A stretch of DNA of 64,000 nt from Rotaria macrura (Eukaryota > Rotifera > Eurotatoria > Philodinida > Philodinidae), in contig OENT01000204.1 of assembly GCA_900239685.1 (NCBI GenBank), positions 1-64,000 of the forward strand. The letters run 5' to 3'. Both the position numbers and the translations under genes were made by a program. Positions 1-13,528 of the stretch are shown piece after piece. Each line of letters opens with the position of its first letter. Position 1 is the first letter of the stretch. The notes beneath the pieces are model-generated. The model was not told the DNA's origin. It did not search any database and saw only the letters and a list, made by a program, of their open reading frames with translations.

Positions 1-961
1 TTTCGAGTGGACCAAAAAGAAACAAACATTTTGTGCCAAAACTTTCCGACCACCCGTTATGTTTATATGAAATCATAAATGATCTCAGAGAAACTTTTGT
101 GCAAGTCAATAATTGTTAATTTTCAGTTCATTTTTAATTTCTTACCATATTTTAATAAAGATACAATAGAGAATTTTGATTAGATACCTTCCGATGAATT
201 TTTCAAATCAGAATCTTGTTTTACAGGAAAATAATATCTGTTTTTTTTTGTGAAATCGAAACTTTTGTGTAAAATTTCGATCATTGACGATGCTAGGTGT
301 TCGTTAGTAAAAAAAATCTGACTTTGTGTTCGAAGTATCGAGCTAGAAGATTGATAGACCGAATGTAAGAAAGACTCCATATAAATATCCACCGAATCAG
401 GTTAACTTCAATGAAAATAACACCGATTGTACGCTTCGAAAAGTTCTATTTGGCTGTTATGTAAATAGAAGTGTACAACGATGAGTTTATCGGAGTTAGC
501 GGCGGCTAAAACAAGTTTAACTATTTCTTTACTCACAGCGGCTGCGGCTTGAAAATTTAACACTCAATAATTCTTTCAAAAAAAAAGATATATTTATTTC
601 ACTATCTGAGTATTCATTTTTTTCAAAAAGCATATAAAACAACTGTTTTACATCTTGATTTAATGTACACAATGAATAAATACAGAAGCATGAGGAGAAA
701 TGAGTGAGAAAAGATGCATTTGACAAGTCTCAGCGACGGTTCGGTTGTATTTGCTATTATTCATCGGCACAGTCACTGAAAGGATTTCTAAAATTTTCGT
801 GTCATACCGAGGGGACGCCACAGCCGTTGGACTTACGCCTCATTGTATAAAAATTTTGCTTATTCTCAACGCATTCATACAGATATCTATAATAATTACA
901 TCAATTTGCAGAATGTACGTTCAAAAACAGAATATTTACGCATAGACTATTATTATCCGAT
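1..961. other. Intergenic, 3' flank of the ART-NACHT gene
   Basis: AT-rich sequence with no recognisable gene. Only short open frames occur, none with an identifiable domain. The part next to 962 must hold the 3' UTR and polyadenylation region of the minus-strand ART-NACHT gene. No repeat structure was seen. Confidence 0.5.
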
Positions 962-3900
962 TCAATGTTCCCTACATGATATACTGGGAAGAATAAATGA
1001 TGCATATTGATCGGATTCAATGATGTTGTTAAGTTCCTGATAGAAGTTCGTGGGGTTTGGTGTGTGATAATCTGTTTGATCTTCACGTTGATTGTCAACA
1101 ATGAATGAGAGTTGCGTAAGAAGATTGAAAAGAGCTTGACCTAAATTTTGTGTGTCCTTATGTTTGATTGTACCAGTTAATGTTGTTGGTTGATTGATGG
1201 TTTCAGTCAATTTTTGTTGTACTTCATAGATAGATACTTGATCGAATTTAGCGAGTTGTACTAATAGCATAGCACTCATATAACGTTGTTGAAAAGATTT
1301 TGAGAAGAGTAATACCTGGTAGAGATCTTCGACAATCGCACGACTGTGGACAATGCGAATATTTGAGACACATTCGAATGCTGTCTGTTGAATACAACTG
1401 TTGTCCCACATAGCTGCTAGAATCATTTGCTTGATATCATCAGTCAATTCATAGTATCCATTGATCAAAAAACGTATACAAGCATCTCGATTATCTTTAT
1501 TCGATTTACCTATTTGACAAACGTGTCGTTTCAATTGTTCTTTGTTCTTGACCAGAAGATGCATTTGAATGGATAGTCGATCGAGTAGTGTACAAGCAAT
1601 ACGAATACGATTCGAATATGTTTCTGATTGACATTGACTAAGTTCTTTGATGAACAAAACTAATAATTCATCTTCGTATGTACAGATTAAATCTAATGCA
1701 ATCGAATGTATTATGAATAGTGTTCGTGGATCAACAACAATATACATCAATGCATGATAAAGTCGAATTTGTTGACCATGCATAATTGTCAGGAAATCTT
1801 GGAGTGTCGGTTTAGGTCGATTCAAAGAACGACAATGAATGAGAGCGATATCAGCTGCTTTTGCAATCAGTTCTCGTGTCGAGCATTGTTGTAATCGTAT
1901 TAACATATGTTCATCATTATCTGCATTTCTTGTGTGATAATAATGTTTTATAATTAGTGCAAGAACATCATCTGCAAATTGTTCATTTGATGGTTTCTCA
2001 AGTGTTTCAATAAGAATATTTTTTAGACATTGTCGAGCTTCGTTTCGTGTAAAAACTGGTATATAAGGAGTGGTACTACGATTGATGAGAATACTAGTAA
2101 CGATAGCTTTGGTGAGTCGCGTACAAAGAGGTACATTGGTTAATAAATCAATTAGACACAAGACAAGGTTCTGTTCACAGATTGACATTTCATCCATCAA
2201 GGAATTTTGCCAATCTCGACCAATAAATTTTACAAGCTCGGCTAAATACCATTGTTCTTCAGTAGTCCTTCGTTTAGTGTCTATTTTAATTTGGTAACAT
2301 TGATCTCTCGCCTGTTCGAATAGACGTTCGAGTACATTGTAAGCTACATGTTGTAACTGGACATATTCGAATAAAGATACTCTAATGTTTTGCTGGTGTA
2401 ATTTAAGATTGTGTGTAAGACAATAAGAATCTTTTGATGATTCAAGAAGCAAATAATTTATTCGCTCGTGCTCCCAAATGAAAAGTAATTCAAGACATTC
2501 GATAGAATCAATGCGTACATCGATATTGATTAGTGTTTCTCGGGCTAATATTGATTGTGTACAATGTGCATGAAGTAATATAGTGAAGAGTTGAATAAAT
2601 TGCTCTCGAGTTAAAGTTGATGTCAATAAGCACACGGTACTGAGACATTTTTGAGCTCGTTGACGAAACTCATCAATTGGATAATCGAGTAACGTACAAC
2701 ATAGTTGAATAGCATCGATCGAATATTTCGTGATTAAAAGAGCAGCATGAAATGCAAACAGAAACATATGAGGATGATCTTTGTATTGAAGCCATTGAAG
2801 AACATTGGGCTGTGCAGATTTTTCAACAAACTCACATTTAGCAAGTAATCGTTCTAATGATTGATAATCGATAGACTTTTCTTCGAGAATTGATATTTGG
2901 AAGAGATGTGTCATGATTTGTGCTGCTTCTTTTGATACTATTCGATGTTCACTGGAGACATTCAATTGTTCGATTGTCAGGCGTTCAAGACCAGTTGGAT
3001 CGATTGTTATTTCTCTATGAATTCCACTTTCTGACTGAGACCATGCAGGTAAATGATAGACATCGATACTTAATTGCATTAAATACATGGAAGCAAGTAG
3101 CGCAGATTTCGATGGATCGTCAGAGAATGGATTCGAATGATTCTCAATAAATGCGGAAAAGGATACAGATTGCAATTGGAATATATCAGATGAGTAAGAA
3201 CTATTGGACCATGAACTATTCTGAATGAAATGAGAAATACGTGGTCGTACGTATGGGTATATATCATGATGTAGTGCCAATATTAATGAATGACAAACGA
3301 TCTGTTGAATATCAATGGAGTCTGTTATTGAACTTATGGTAAGATGATCAAGTAGCCGATGTACTTGATTGGCAATTGTACGGTTATCAACAATGTTAGA
3401 AAATGTCGTCCACCATATGAGAAAGAGAAGTGTATGATCAATAATAGAATGGTCACCATCGATAAGTGCAAGTGCTTCTTGACAGACCGTGTCAAACTGA
3501 TGTTCTGCTATTGTATATATATATGACAATTGCCAAATAATTGTTATTGCATGTAAACGTAGAATGGATTCTCGGATACATGATACAGTAAGCCAGATTT
3601 CATCGGCAATCTCTGGTAATTGATGATCTTGCTTATAGAGATTAGCAGATAGTAGAGCCAAAGCAATTGATGCTTCGTATAATTTGAAACAATTGTTCGA
3701 TGCTCTTCTCAATTCTTCGGCTCTACGTCGTGTGTGATCTAGTTCAATTAAAAGATAATCTTCTTGTAGAGTTCTATCATCGAATGGTATTCGTCCGTAT
3801 TTATTGGATAAGAAGAAGTCGAATTTCGAAAAATAAATCTTGTTACCTTGTGTGGAAGCGACCAAAGCAATGAGTCCCTGAAAAATATTTGTCCATTGAT

Positions 3901-6900
3901 GATTTTCGAAATGAATTCGGAGAATAGCAAGAAGAAGTGACAAACGAATATCGACTTTTTTCTCACTACTCAAACTACGAACTATTTCGCCGAGCAAACA
4001 CACGAACGGAAATGCTGGCGATACATTAAGGAATCGATCGAATAGTAATTGAAAATGTTTCGGTATCAGACAAAGAAGAAACGATTTCAGATGTCCAAAT
4101 GCTAATATCGGATGTGTTCCGTCGACAATACGCTGAAGAGATTCACTGTCAAATTTCTCTTCCAACGTTTTTACATCACGTGGTCGAATTGGTCTCCATA
4201 GAAGAGGAAGAAAGTTGGCAATACATGAGTCTGAACATAGCCAAAGATCAGAAATTAATTTTGGATCCAACAAAATGAAATCGAGCATTCGTGGACAAAA
4301 CGAACCATCAGAATAGAACAACGAACGTTGACCGCCAGGTATCGTTAAACGTGATAGAGCAACGGCGGCACAATGAAGAAATGCCGAGCATGGTTCATTT
4401 GCTTTCGATTGAACATAGTAATCTATGATCGAAGCAGCATCGTCACGAAATGTTGTAGGAGCTTCAAGTTCGAATTCATTATCATATTTGACATAGTACA
4501 ATTCACTTAGATATAAAGCTAAACGATGAAATCGAACTATGGCACATTGAAACGCTGACCAATTTATGTATTTATCAAAAATCCATGGTTGCTTAACGCC
4601 TTTCAAACATATCCAAGCAATAAATAGATCGACTAATTCCGGTGAATCATCTGCAGCTGATATCGTCTGAATTTGTTGTTCGATTTCATCTGTATTGGGT
4701 GTACGTGTCCAACGATATCTATTCATATAATCAATCAGCCATGATTCATGTGACGAATCTCGATGCAGATGTAATGAAGAAAAAACTACAGTATCTTTAT
4801 TATCTGAATATGATCGTTTGAATCGATGTAATCCTCCATAGAGAGCAATAATTAAGGTTGAAACTATAGGTGAACATTGTTGCATATCAATATTAAATTT
4901 AACAAGTGATTGACGAACGAAACCCGATGCAAGTACAGACGAATCAATAATTGATATATTTGTTAGAAAACGATCGATAATAAAAAGATCATTGTTTTCA
5001 CTGTCTTGAATATAGTCGATTCGAGATTGATATTGAAGAATGTCTAATGAATAATCTTCATGATCGTTATTTTTTAACCAAGTTGGAATTTCTCGAAAAA
5101 AGCTAATCATATTGGTTAAAATATTTAAAACACTCCTGATTTGTTCAATATTAAATCGAGTTTGAAAATAATTGTGAATCCATGTACGAGCTATGCTGAT
5201 TGGTAAATTATTCAAACCATCGATTAAATAATCGATGAAGACAGGAAAACGAACGAACCATTCTCGATTAGTACTTACTATTATAAATCGATCGAAGGCA
5301 TCTTTTAATATGTTCTCATGTGGTTTTTGTACTAGATCCAATAATGTTGTCATTAATAACATAGCACCTAATGGTAGATGTTGATTGAATCGATCATTGT
5401 TACTCGTAAATAATAAATGAAAAAATCTATTGAGATCTTCAGAATTCCATCGCCAACTGATCCATTCGAGACCAAGTAAGAGTGGTTCACGAAAATTGGA
5501 ATTTGTTATATACGATAAAAATCGTTCAACGACACATTCGATTGTCGTTTGTTTCATATCAGCTGTACGAATGAGAAATAAACATGTCAACAAATGTTGA
5601 ATAGAAGATGAAACAAAACTATAATTATTCATATCACGTAAGATAAATAGACTATTGTTATTGGTAATCATACTAAAATAAGGATCGACAAGACTAGACT
5701 TACTGATCAATACGTGGTCAGAATGATTTCGTATGCAAGCACGATATTTATAATGTAGATCAAATTTTTCAATACGACCTGTTGATGAATATTCTTGAAC
5801 ATGAACAGCAATGTTAGCGAGCAGATCAATCAATATATCTTGATCAATTTGATTCAATAATGAACAATTTTGAAATCGAACAAATAGTACTAACGCACTC
5901 AAAGTATAGTAATGAATTCTATGTTTCGATAATGTTCCAACAAATGTTTGTATTGTTAACCATTGGCAAATAGTAGATAGAACCAAAGTATTCGATAATA
6001 ATTCTTTGAACGTAGAATGTCTCTCAATCAATGTTGTTAAATGACTTACTCTTTCATTCCATTGTTTGTTGTAGTTTTCCATCGTCGCCACTTGCAAATA
6101 TGAACAATGTTTGTTCCACCAATTGTTCATGAAATCTTCAATGAAATCGAATGAAAGTGAATTGAATGTGTACGTTGTGAAATAATCATCGGGTAATGAT
6201 CGAATAGAACGACTCATTATAATCAAACGATTTCTAGTTTTCGTCGCACGACTAGATGATTTGAGACATTGAATAAGAAGATCGATTACACGATCGTATG
6301 TCTGCGTACCATCAATGGTATCCAATCCATCAAGAATAATCAAAGCATGACCATACGAGAGATATTCACTGATGAAATTTGATGTTTTGTCGATTGAATC
6401 ATTAGTGGCAAGTTCACACATGTAATCGAAGAATGACATTGATGAATTAAGGTCGAAATATTTTAAAAGGTCATCGATATTAAGCAAGATTGGCAAAGGT
6501 GTCGATAGATGATCATCAGATTCTTGTAACATTTGAATACATTTATACATGAGCCAATGAGACCAACATGTTTTTCCACAGCCAGGATCACCAACAACCA
6601 GTATCGATCGTGGTTCTAATAGTAATTCGTCAAATGAAACTATCGTCTTACTAGACGATATCAGTGAAGGAAAGAGTGCTTCATGACAGTACAAATGGAA
6701 AATATTTGGATTATCTTCGATCCAATTTTTTTCTTTTGTAGTAAAGATGAACGACGGATCTAGTAAGGAACTACCAGTGCAATGAATGATCCTGTCGAGT
6801 TCATTTGTTGTCCAAGAAGAATAACGAGCAAAGCAACGTTCAATATATTGTTGAAGATTTGTATGATGTCGTGTATAGAGTTCAAGTAAAGACGAAATCG

Positions 6901-8331
6901 ATGATTTTCTTTTCTGTATATTCATGTTTTCTATACTGTTCTTTTCACAAGGAAGTTTTTCAACAAAGACATATTTGTTTTCGTCATTCGAGGCTAATGG
7001 CCAAGGTTGCTCTAAAGTATTCAAGTTTTATGCAAGATTACCTAAGTAAATATGATGAGTTTGACTTAACTTACTTTTTTCATTGATGATCACTTCATCA
7101 AGAAATATTACAGAAACTCGACAACGATCAGAAACATAGAAACGATCAATATCGACTTGAACAATTTGAAAAGCAACAAACGGTATAATTAATACTTCGT
7201 CTTCGGCTCCGATAGCACTTAAATCACTGATTGAAAGACTTGTATGGGGGTGTGCCACTCGATAGACACATAGTACTGGTCGAAGAATTTGATTATCGTA
7301 TTGAAGATAGAGAAACGCAGTATCGATGCGTTTTGATGTTGACAAAAATGAACGGGTCAGTATTCGTGCACCGCAAACATACTGATTCAATTCATTACTA
7401 CTGATATTCATGCCACGATAGGTTACACCCGTATAACGTAAATAATCAATCGATGGATGATTGATGATCACTGCGGCAAATAAGTATTGTCCGAAGCCTA
7501 TCGGAGGTTCATTATCGAGATACTTTTTCGAAATATTATTTTCGAATCGAAAGTCAGAACCTAGAATGAACAATGAAATACATTGTTTTTATATGATACA
7601 ACGTTAATTCTTTCAATGATTATTGTCATACCTCGTTGAGCTAGATCAATATTGATTTGTTTGAAAAACGATGTTGGCGTCGTGTAAGCATACAAAAGAT
7701 AGCGAGCATCATCTTCATCAATAGCTAGTGTCATATATTCTTGAATTAGACTAAAATTAACATCGGTCAATACTGTATGCATTTGATTGAGATAATCTGA
7801 TTTTATCATGTTTATGATAAGAGTGAATGAAATTTTCGTCAGCCATTTTCGCATGAATTCATGATTTTCGAGAGCTATTCGATGAGCATTATCATAGGCA
7901 TCGATCCACTCTGGCCGTTGATCGATCGGTTCATTCGTTGTTGTCATTATTAACGGTTGGTCGTCCAAGTCAATAACAGGAGGAATCGGTGTAAACAATT
8001 TTGTTGTGCTAGAATCTGTGCATTGGAATCGTAATTGAACAATATCAGGCAAGAGCAATAATTTACGAATGGTTTCGTTCGATTCTTGAGCAGGTGTTAG
8101 ATTACGTCGATTGCACAATGTCGTTAGAAAGCCACCATGCATCATTAAAAGTCGCACGACATCAATGTGACTATAAAAAGCTGCAGCATGTAAAGCAGTA
8201 CTTCCATTCAATTCGAATTTATTGAGATCGTACAATGTCAGTTTTGGTAGAAGATATTCAACTTTTTGGATATCTCCTTTTCGACAAGCCATATAAAATT
8301 CACTAAGCGATATATGTTGCACATTGTCCAT
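962..8331 (-). CDS. Ankyrin - ADP-ribosyltransferase - NACHT NTPase fusion protein (NLR/STAND-like)
   Basis: Three exons read on the minus strand: 8331-7632, 7560-7075 and 7011-962. The introns (7631-7561, 71 nt; 7074-7012, 63 nt) have GT/AG ends and join in phase 1, giving 2411 residues. Residues about 10-95 look like ankyrin repeats (GSTALHAAAFYSHIDVVRLL). Residues about 235-390 form an ART domain with an R-S-ExE signature: Arg282 in TYRG, Ser307 in SFLSTS, Glu353/Glu355 in AEDEVL, the pattern of arginine-type mono-ART enzymes. A NACHT domain follows: Walker A GDPGCGKT at 536-543, Walker B LIILDGLDTIDG at 619-630, and a sensor-like RLIIMSRS near 657. The last ~1500 residues come from one 6-kb exon, look helical, and resemble no repeat family I can name. 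By analogy with STAND proteins I infer nucleotide-switched activation of the ART. The usual NACHT acidic residue after DGLD is Thr here. Start: first ATG before the ankyrin region. Substrate and trigger are unknown. Confidence 0.85.
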
Positions 8332-11300
8332 AAGTGTACGATCGATTTATTCCAATAATAAAAAACACTCCTATTGGTGATTCTACAACACTCTGTATAA
8401 TTTATTTTTATTTTGACTATCTTCAAACTGTGCAGAGCAGACAAACACTCGTACGTAACACGTGCCCAAGGTTTGAAAAAGAGAAGAAAAAACGTTTTCT
8501 CTCACTGATGGTAACTCTTTTTGTTTCCTTCCTGTCGTTGATTATTGGAAAGCAGAACTCAACTCACAGATTATTCATCATGTTGATGTTGAAAACTGAC
8601 AAGTCGTCCAAATAACAGAAAGAGCAATTTAATTAAAATTTAAACATTTTTATCGAGGTCATTTTTCGAAAAAATCAAATATCACAAAAAGCATACTGTT
8701 TTCCATAGTACTGTTTCTCTAGCTTGTTCTTGTAGAAAATCTAGAGAGCATTGAATCATGATCGCCTCTATTGAGAAGAACAAAACAATTCGAGTAGAAT
8801 TCTACAAAATAATATTACGCTTATGAATAATAATGTGTTGTTTCGTTCAATATAAGTTCATTATACTCTTGGTAATCAAATGCTAGTGAAAACATATCCA
8901 GGTGTTTTGAGATTCACCTAAGTGAATCCATCAATATTTATGATGATGTGGATACTTGCAAAAATCTGACTCTCTTAATCTATTACATTCATGCGTAAAT
9001 CGTTGAGTTAAAATGAGAAATTCAATCGTTTTTCTCATCTTTCAAAATTATATCACTGAGAACATTGTTAATCAAAATCTTTTGCTGGGACCATCCAGGA
9101 AGTGTGACAAAAGTTCCTTAAATCTTTTTTTCCATCTCCACTTTCTGTTTATTTTAGACGATGACTATGGAACAAATAGAAAAATTCATATAAGTTCTCG
9201 ATAAAAATAACTCATGTGATTTGAGTGAATTCAAGTAAATTATTATGAAATGCAAAATATATACTGACGAAAATCTAGATTTCAACTACTCTCCTCACTG
9301 ATCATCATTATGCTAGTAATGTAGAAAAAACAAAAACTTTTGATTTTGAAAAGACAATCTGAAGACAACTTTTTATCTCGTTCATAGAAAAGTTATCATT
9401 AACAAAGTACAATTGATTTATTCGCTGTAATTCATTGTTCAGAACCAATCGAAAGTTTGTACACACCGTTCAGTCTCTCTCTTTTGTATCAGTAAGAGCA
9501 ATTATGGGAACATTTAGATCTCTTGCCTTATCAAGCAACAAGATGCTCATCACTCATCAAAGACTTGATTTTTTCATTAGATAAACTTTTCATTACGGAG
9601 CAGTTGTGATTCGTTTTAAATGCTCTTCGAAGATGTTGTGTATTGAGATATTTTCAGTCGGAATCAGTTTCTCAAAGTCAAATTGGCTGCTTGTGTTCTC
9701 AAGTTCATAGCTGAACTGTTCAAAACTCGCCAGACGATCGGGAATTCTTCAAAAACCTATGATACATAACTTTCAAGTTATTTAAAGTGTCTATAGAAGT
9801 AATTCTAACATATACAGAGAAAAATACAATTAGTTCATCACATAAGAAAATGAATGAAAGTAAAACATCAAATTTTATTTTGTAAAGGGATTTTTCATCG
9901 ACTCTAGAGAAGTCTAATCTTGGTTTTTAATAGTTTAACTAGCAGAAGAAACGATTTCTGGGACGAATGCAATTCATAACTAAATTAATTTCAGTATTAA
10001 TCATGCAAGAAATAAATCATTATTATTCATTAGAAACTGTTGAGGATCTTATCGTCAATGAACTATTATGGATTAAAATCAATCGTATTTGACATTGAAT
10101 ATAAACATCAGAAAAATCCTAATCATGTTTTCATGTTGTACATTGTCGAAAGAATTTTGAATCTGAACCATAACGAAAGGAAAATTACGTAGATCCTACG
10201 AACTTCCTAGTTCATCATATTTGATCTGTAAGGTAACAAGCTTGACTTTGGTAAGAAATCTACCATCGAATTGAGCATATTGTTGATCTACTACATATCT
10301 AAATTTATATTCAAGTAAACACAGATTTCAACGTCGTTGATTAGCTTTTATAGAAAATTGATAAAAACTAAATCAGAAAAATCATTTAACAGATAATCAA
10401 TATCAAATTTGAATTATCCAAGGCAATTCTATGCTTTTAGCGCTAGTCGACACAAAAAACCATGAACAGTATAAGTCATTTCGCAATTAAGATTTGTTCC
10501 ATTCAAAAAAATCAAGGTTTCTGCAGCAAATACCATTTGAGTAATAAAATGCTCAAGTGTAAGAATTATATGCAACATATAATTCACTTTGACTTGAATT
10601 GAAGTAATAGTCATTCTTTTGGTTGTTGTCATGTTATGAGATAGACGTCATACTCCATATTAAGAATACACCATAGTTGCAATTAATGGAAGTGGAAAAT
10701 AGTTTATTTTCTTTTACATTCTACTAGTAGTAAATGAGTTTTATGTTTGTATTATGGCATAGAGTAGTCAAGACACAGGTGTTTCAATTTGGAAAAAAAT
10801 ATCAGGCAACTGTAATCAAATTTATTGACTGGCGAATAGCAAACTTCATTGGAGTGCTCTATGTTATAAATAGTTCTTTTTTTTTCTATTAAATAGAAAA
10901 GAGTTAAAGTATCTCTCGTCCTTTTCAGTCATTAGAACGATGAATTCATGAGCAGAACTAAGTATGAAACGTAAGTAAAATAAGATCGTCAGCAAGCAAT
11001 TGATGCTAGATGACTATCTGAATTTTAACGAATTTATCTTGTTCTGATTGAGTAAGATGTTTATCGCAGTGGTACTTGTGTTAGTGGATTGGGAAATTCT
11101 CACTCATGGTATGTATCAACCTAAAATTTTTATTGTGCGCAAAATTACATCATGCGAGAGAATCTTCGAAAATAAATATATACTTTGATGTTTATTCATC
11201 TTCTCGAACGGTTATTACACGGATTTGTAGGCTTTTCTGTACATTAAGAAATGGAAGCGACTATAGATTTGTATTTGAGCAAAAATGTTATTATTTCGTA

Positions 11301-11800
11301 ATTGAATATAGTGCTTTGTGTCAGTGCAAAATTCACTTCATGTTTCAAGTTTGTATTTCTTTCTTTATGAAAAGCAATTATTTACATTAAAGGAACAGTA
11401 AGAACTTTCTATTACGTTCATTGACTCATGCTGCTACAGTTGTCTCGTAACATGTTTACATGAAACAGCACACGAACGGTCTTTGAACTCTCTCAGTGTT
11501 TATTTTCTGTTATTTGAACTTTTTAAGGAACATTTTTCCAGTTTTTAATTTGGTAGTTATTATGTAATAAAAATCTTTTTACAGAAAATATCACACATTA
11601 CCCATTAGGAAAAGAAGATTCAAGATGTTGCGTCGTTGGTAAATGAAGCATTCAATTTAGACGATGTCGTACTTATCGTTCAAAAGTATTTCACCAAATC
11701 AGTAAGTATAATTAGATAATTGAAAAAACTTTTTACAAGCATGGGAAAGGTATGAGTGTTACGGATAACAATGGAAAAAAAAGAAAAAAAATACTTATAA
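8332..11800. other. Gene-poor stretch upstream of the ART-NACHT gene
   Basis: About 3.5 kb of AT-rich DNA. The first few hundred bases must contain the promoter of the minus-strand ART-NACHT gene, but no clear TATA box was identified. A hydrophobic 17-codon leader with a GTATGT donor occurs at 11057-11107, but no convincing downstream exon was found. Otherwise nothing recognisable. Confidence 0.5.
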
Positions 11801-13528
11801 GGCATTGCACGTAAGCCACGACCAACGTTGCGCAATGGCTGTCACCGATCTGGCTGATATTTTCACAGTAGATAGGCCTAACATATTTAGGAATAAACTG
11901 AAAATGTCAGCTCAAACGGATGAAGTATTCTGTAGATGAAGACGTTGCAAGCCTGAGGCAATAAGCTGTGTTTTGAGTACTTTTCAGAGCCAGACTTTTC
12001 AGTAAACTTCCATTTTCTAAACAACAAGAAGAGGTATAGAAGAGATTTTTTCCAGCAACGATACCATCAATGTTGAGCTATGTTTTCATGCTTATGAACG
12101 CTCCTTATCATCGAAGATTTTTGGACCATTGCTATAGGCCCTCTCCTCAAAAACACTGGTCTCGATGATAAGGTAAGTTAGTCGGATCAGCGCTCTAGAA
12201 GTTTTCGAGAGTAGTCTCATTTGAAAGAGCACGTCACGATACATCGAATGGCGTACACAAAACTTTGCGATATTGAACTTTGGTAGGAAAATGTTTTCGA
12301 ACAAGAACAAAAGTACCGAAAATTCATGTCATTCTAACTACGAGAAAATTGATTTTTTTATCAAATGCTGGACTACTATGTTTCAAATGAAAGCCCACAT
12401 CGGCAGACTTGGAAAAGCAAAGTTTCAACTTATTAGGACTCACCTGTGAAAAATGGTGAAGGATTCGTTTTTCATGTATTTTTTACTGGTATTCAATATC
12501 AATAATTTTTCGCATGTCTATTTCCTCAAGAGAGCTACCAAAGGATCAGATATTGTCACCATAAACTTTTCTTATTGTAATCTTTATGTTCGGAAAATGT
12601 CAGGCTGAAAATTGAAAATTGCATTTTTTTGATAGTCCCGAACGGGATCACAGCAAGGTGAAAGAAGAAATTCGAAAAGAAGTGATGTCTTTGTAAAAAT
12701 TAATTAATATTCAAAACTATTTTATCAGTTTTCAAATCTCGTTAGGAGCTACATCATACATGCAGTAAACATTCGAACAGGTTTGTCAATGGAAAATATT
12801 GTAGGAGAAATTTGTTGGAAAATAAAATGCAGTAAATATCCTTCAGTGAGCTATGCAAACAGAATCCTTCACCATTTTTCACAGGTGAGTCCTAATAAGT
12901 TGAAACTTTGCTTTTCCAAGTCTGCCGATGTGGGCTTTCATTTGAAACATAGTAGTCCAGCATTTGATAAAAAAATCAATTTTCTCGTAGTTAGAATGAC
13001 ATGAATTTTCGGTACTTTTGTTCTTGTTCGAAAACATTTTCCTACCAAAGTTCAATATCGCAAAGTTTCGTGTACGCCATTCGATGTATCGTGACGTGCT
13101 CTTTCAAATGAGACTACTCTCGAAATATTCTAGAGTGCTGATCCGAGTAACTTACCTTATCGCCGAGACCAGTGTTTTTGAGGATAGGGCCTATAGCAAT
13201 GGTCCAAAAATCTTCGATGATAAGGAGCGTTCATTAGCATGAAAATATAGCTCAACATTGATGGTATCGTTGCTGGAAAAAATCTCTTCTATACCTCTTC
13301 TTGTTGTTTAGAAAATGGAAGTTTACTGAAAAGTCTTGCTCTGAAAAGTACTCAAAACACAGCTTATCGTCTCATGCTTGCAAAGCCTTCATCTACAGAA
13401 TACTTCATCCGTTTGAGCTGACATTTTCAGTTTATTCCTAAATATGTTAGGCCTATCTACTGTGAAAATATCAGCCAGATCGGTGACAGCCATTGCGCAA
13501 CGTTGGTCGTGGCTTACGTGCAATGCCT
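11801..13528. mobile_element. Long foldback (inverted-repeat) element
   Basis: Two arms of about 667 bp in opposite orientation: 11801-12467 and 12861-13528, separated by about 393 bp. The arms are near-identical over their whole length, so mirror-image open frames appear in both (12092-12310 on - and 13018-13242 on +). The outer ends start with GGCATTGCACGTAAGCCACG on both sides, and the sequence CTTAT lies immediately outside or at each end, a possible target duplication. No transposase is visible. This is the structure of a foldback or non-autonomous terminal-inverted-repeat transposon; the family is not identified. Confidence 0.8.

Noticed and set aside
11057..11640. Short hydrophobic leader with GTATGT donor, and a possible downstream exon after TTTTTACAG
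   Set aside because: The joined product would be under 40 residues with no homology, and the intron would be long for this genome. Too weak to list as a gene.
12092..13242. Two near-identical 72-74 residue frames on opposite strands
   Set aside because: They are mirror images produced by the arms of the foldback element. No start context, homology or conservation beyond the palindrome supports coding.
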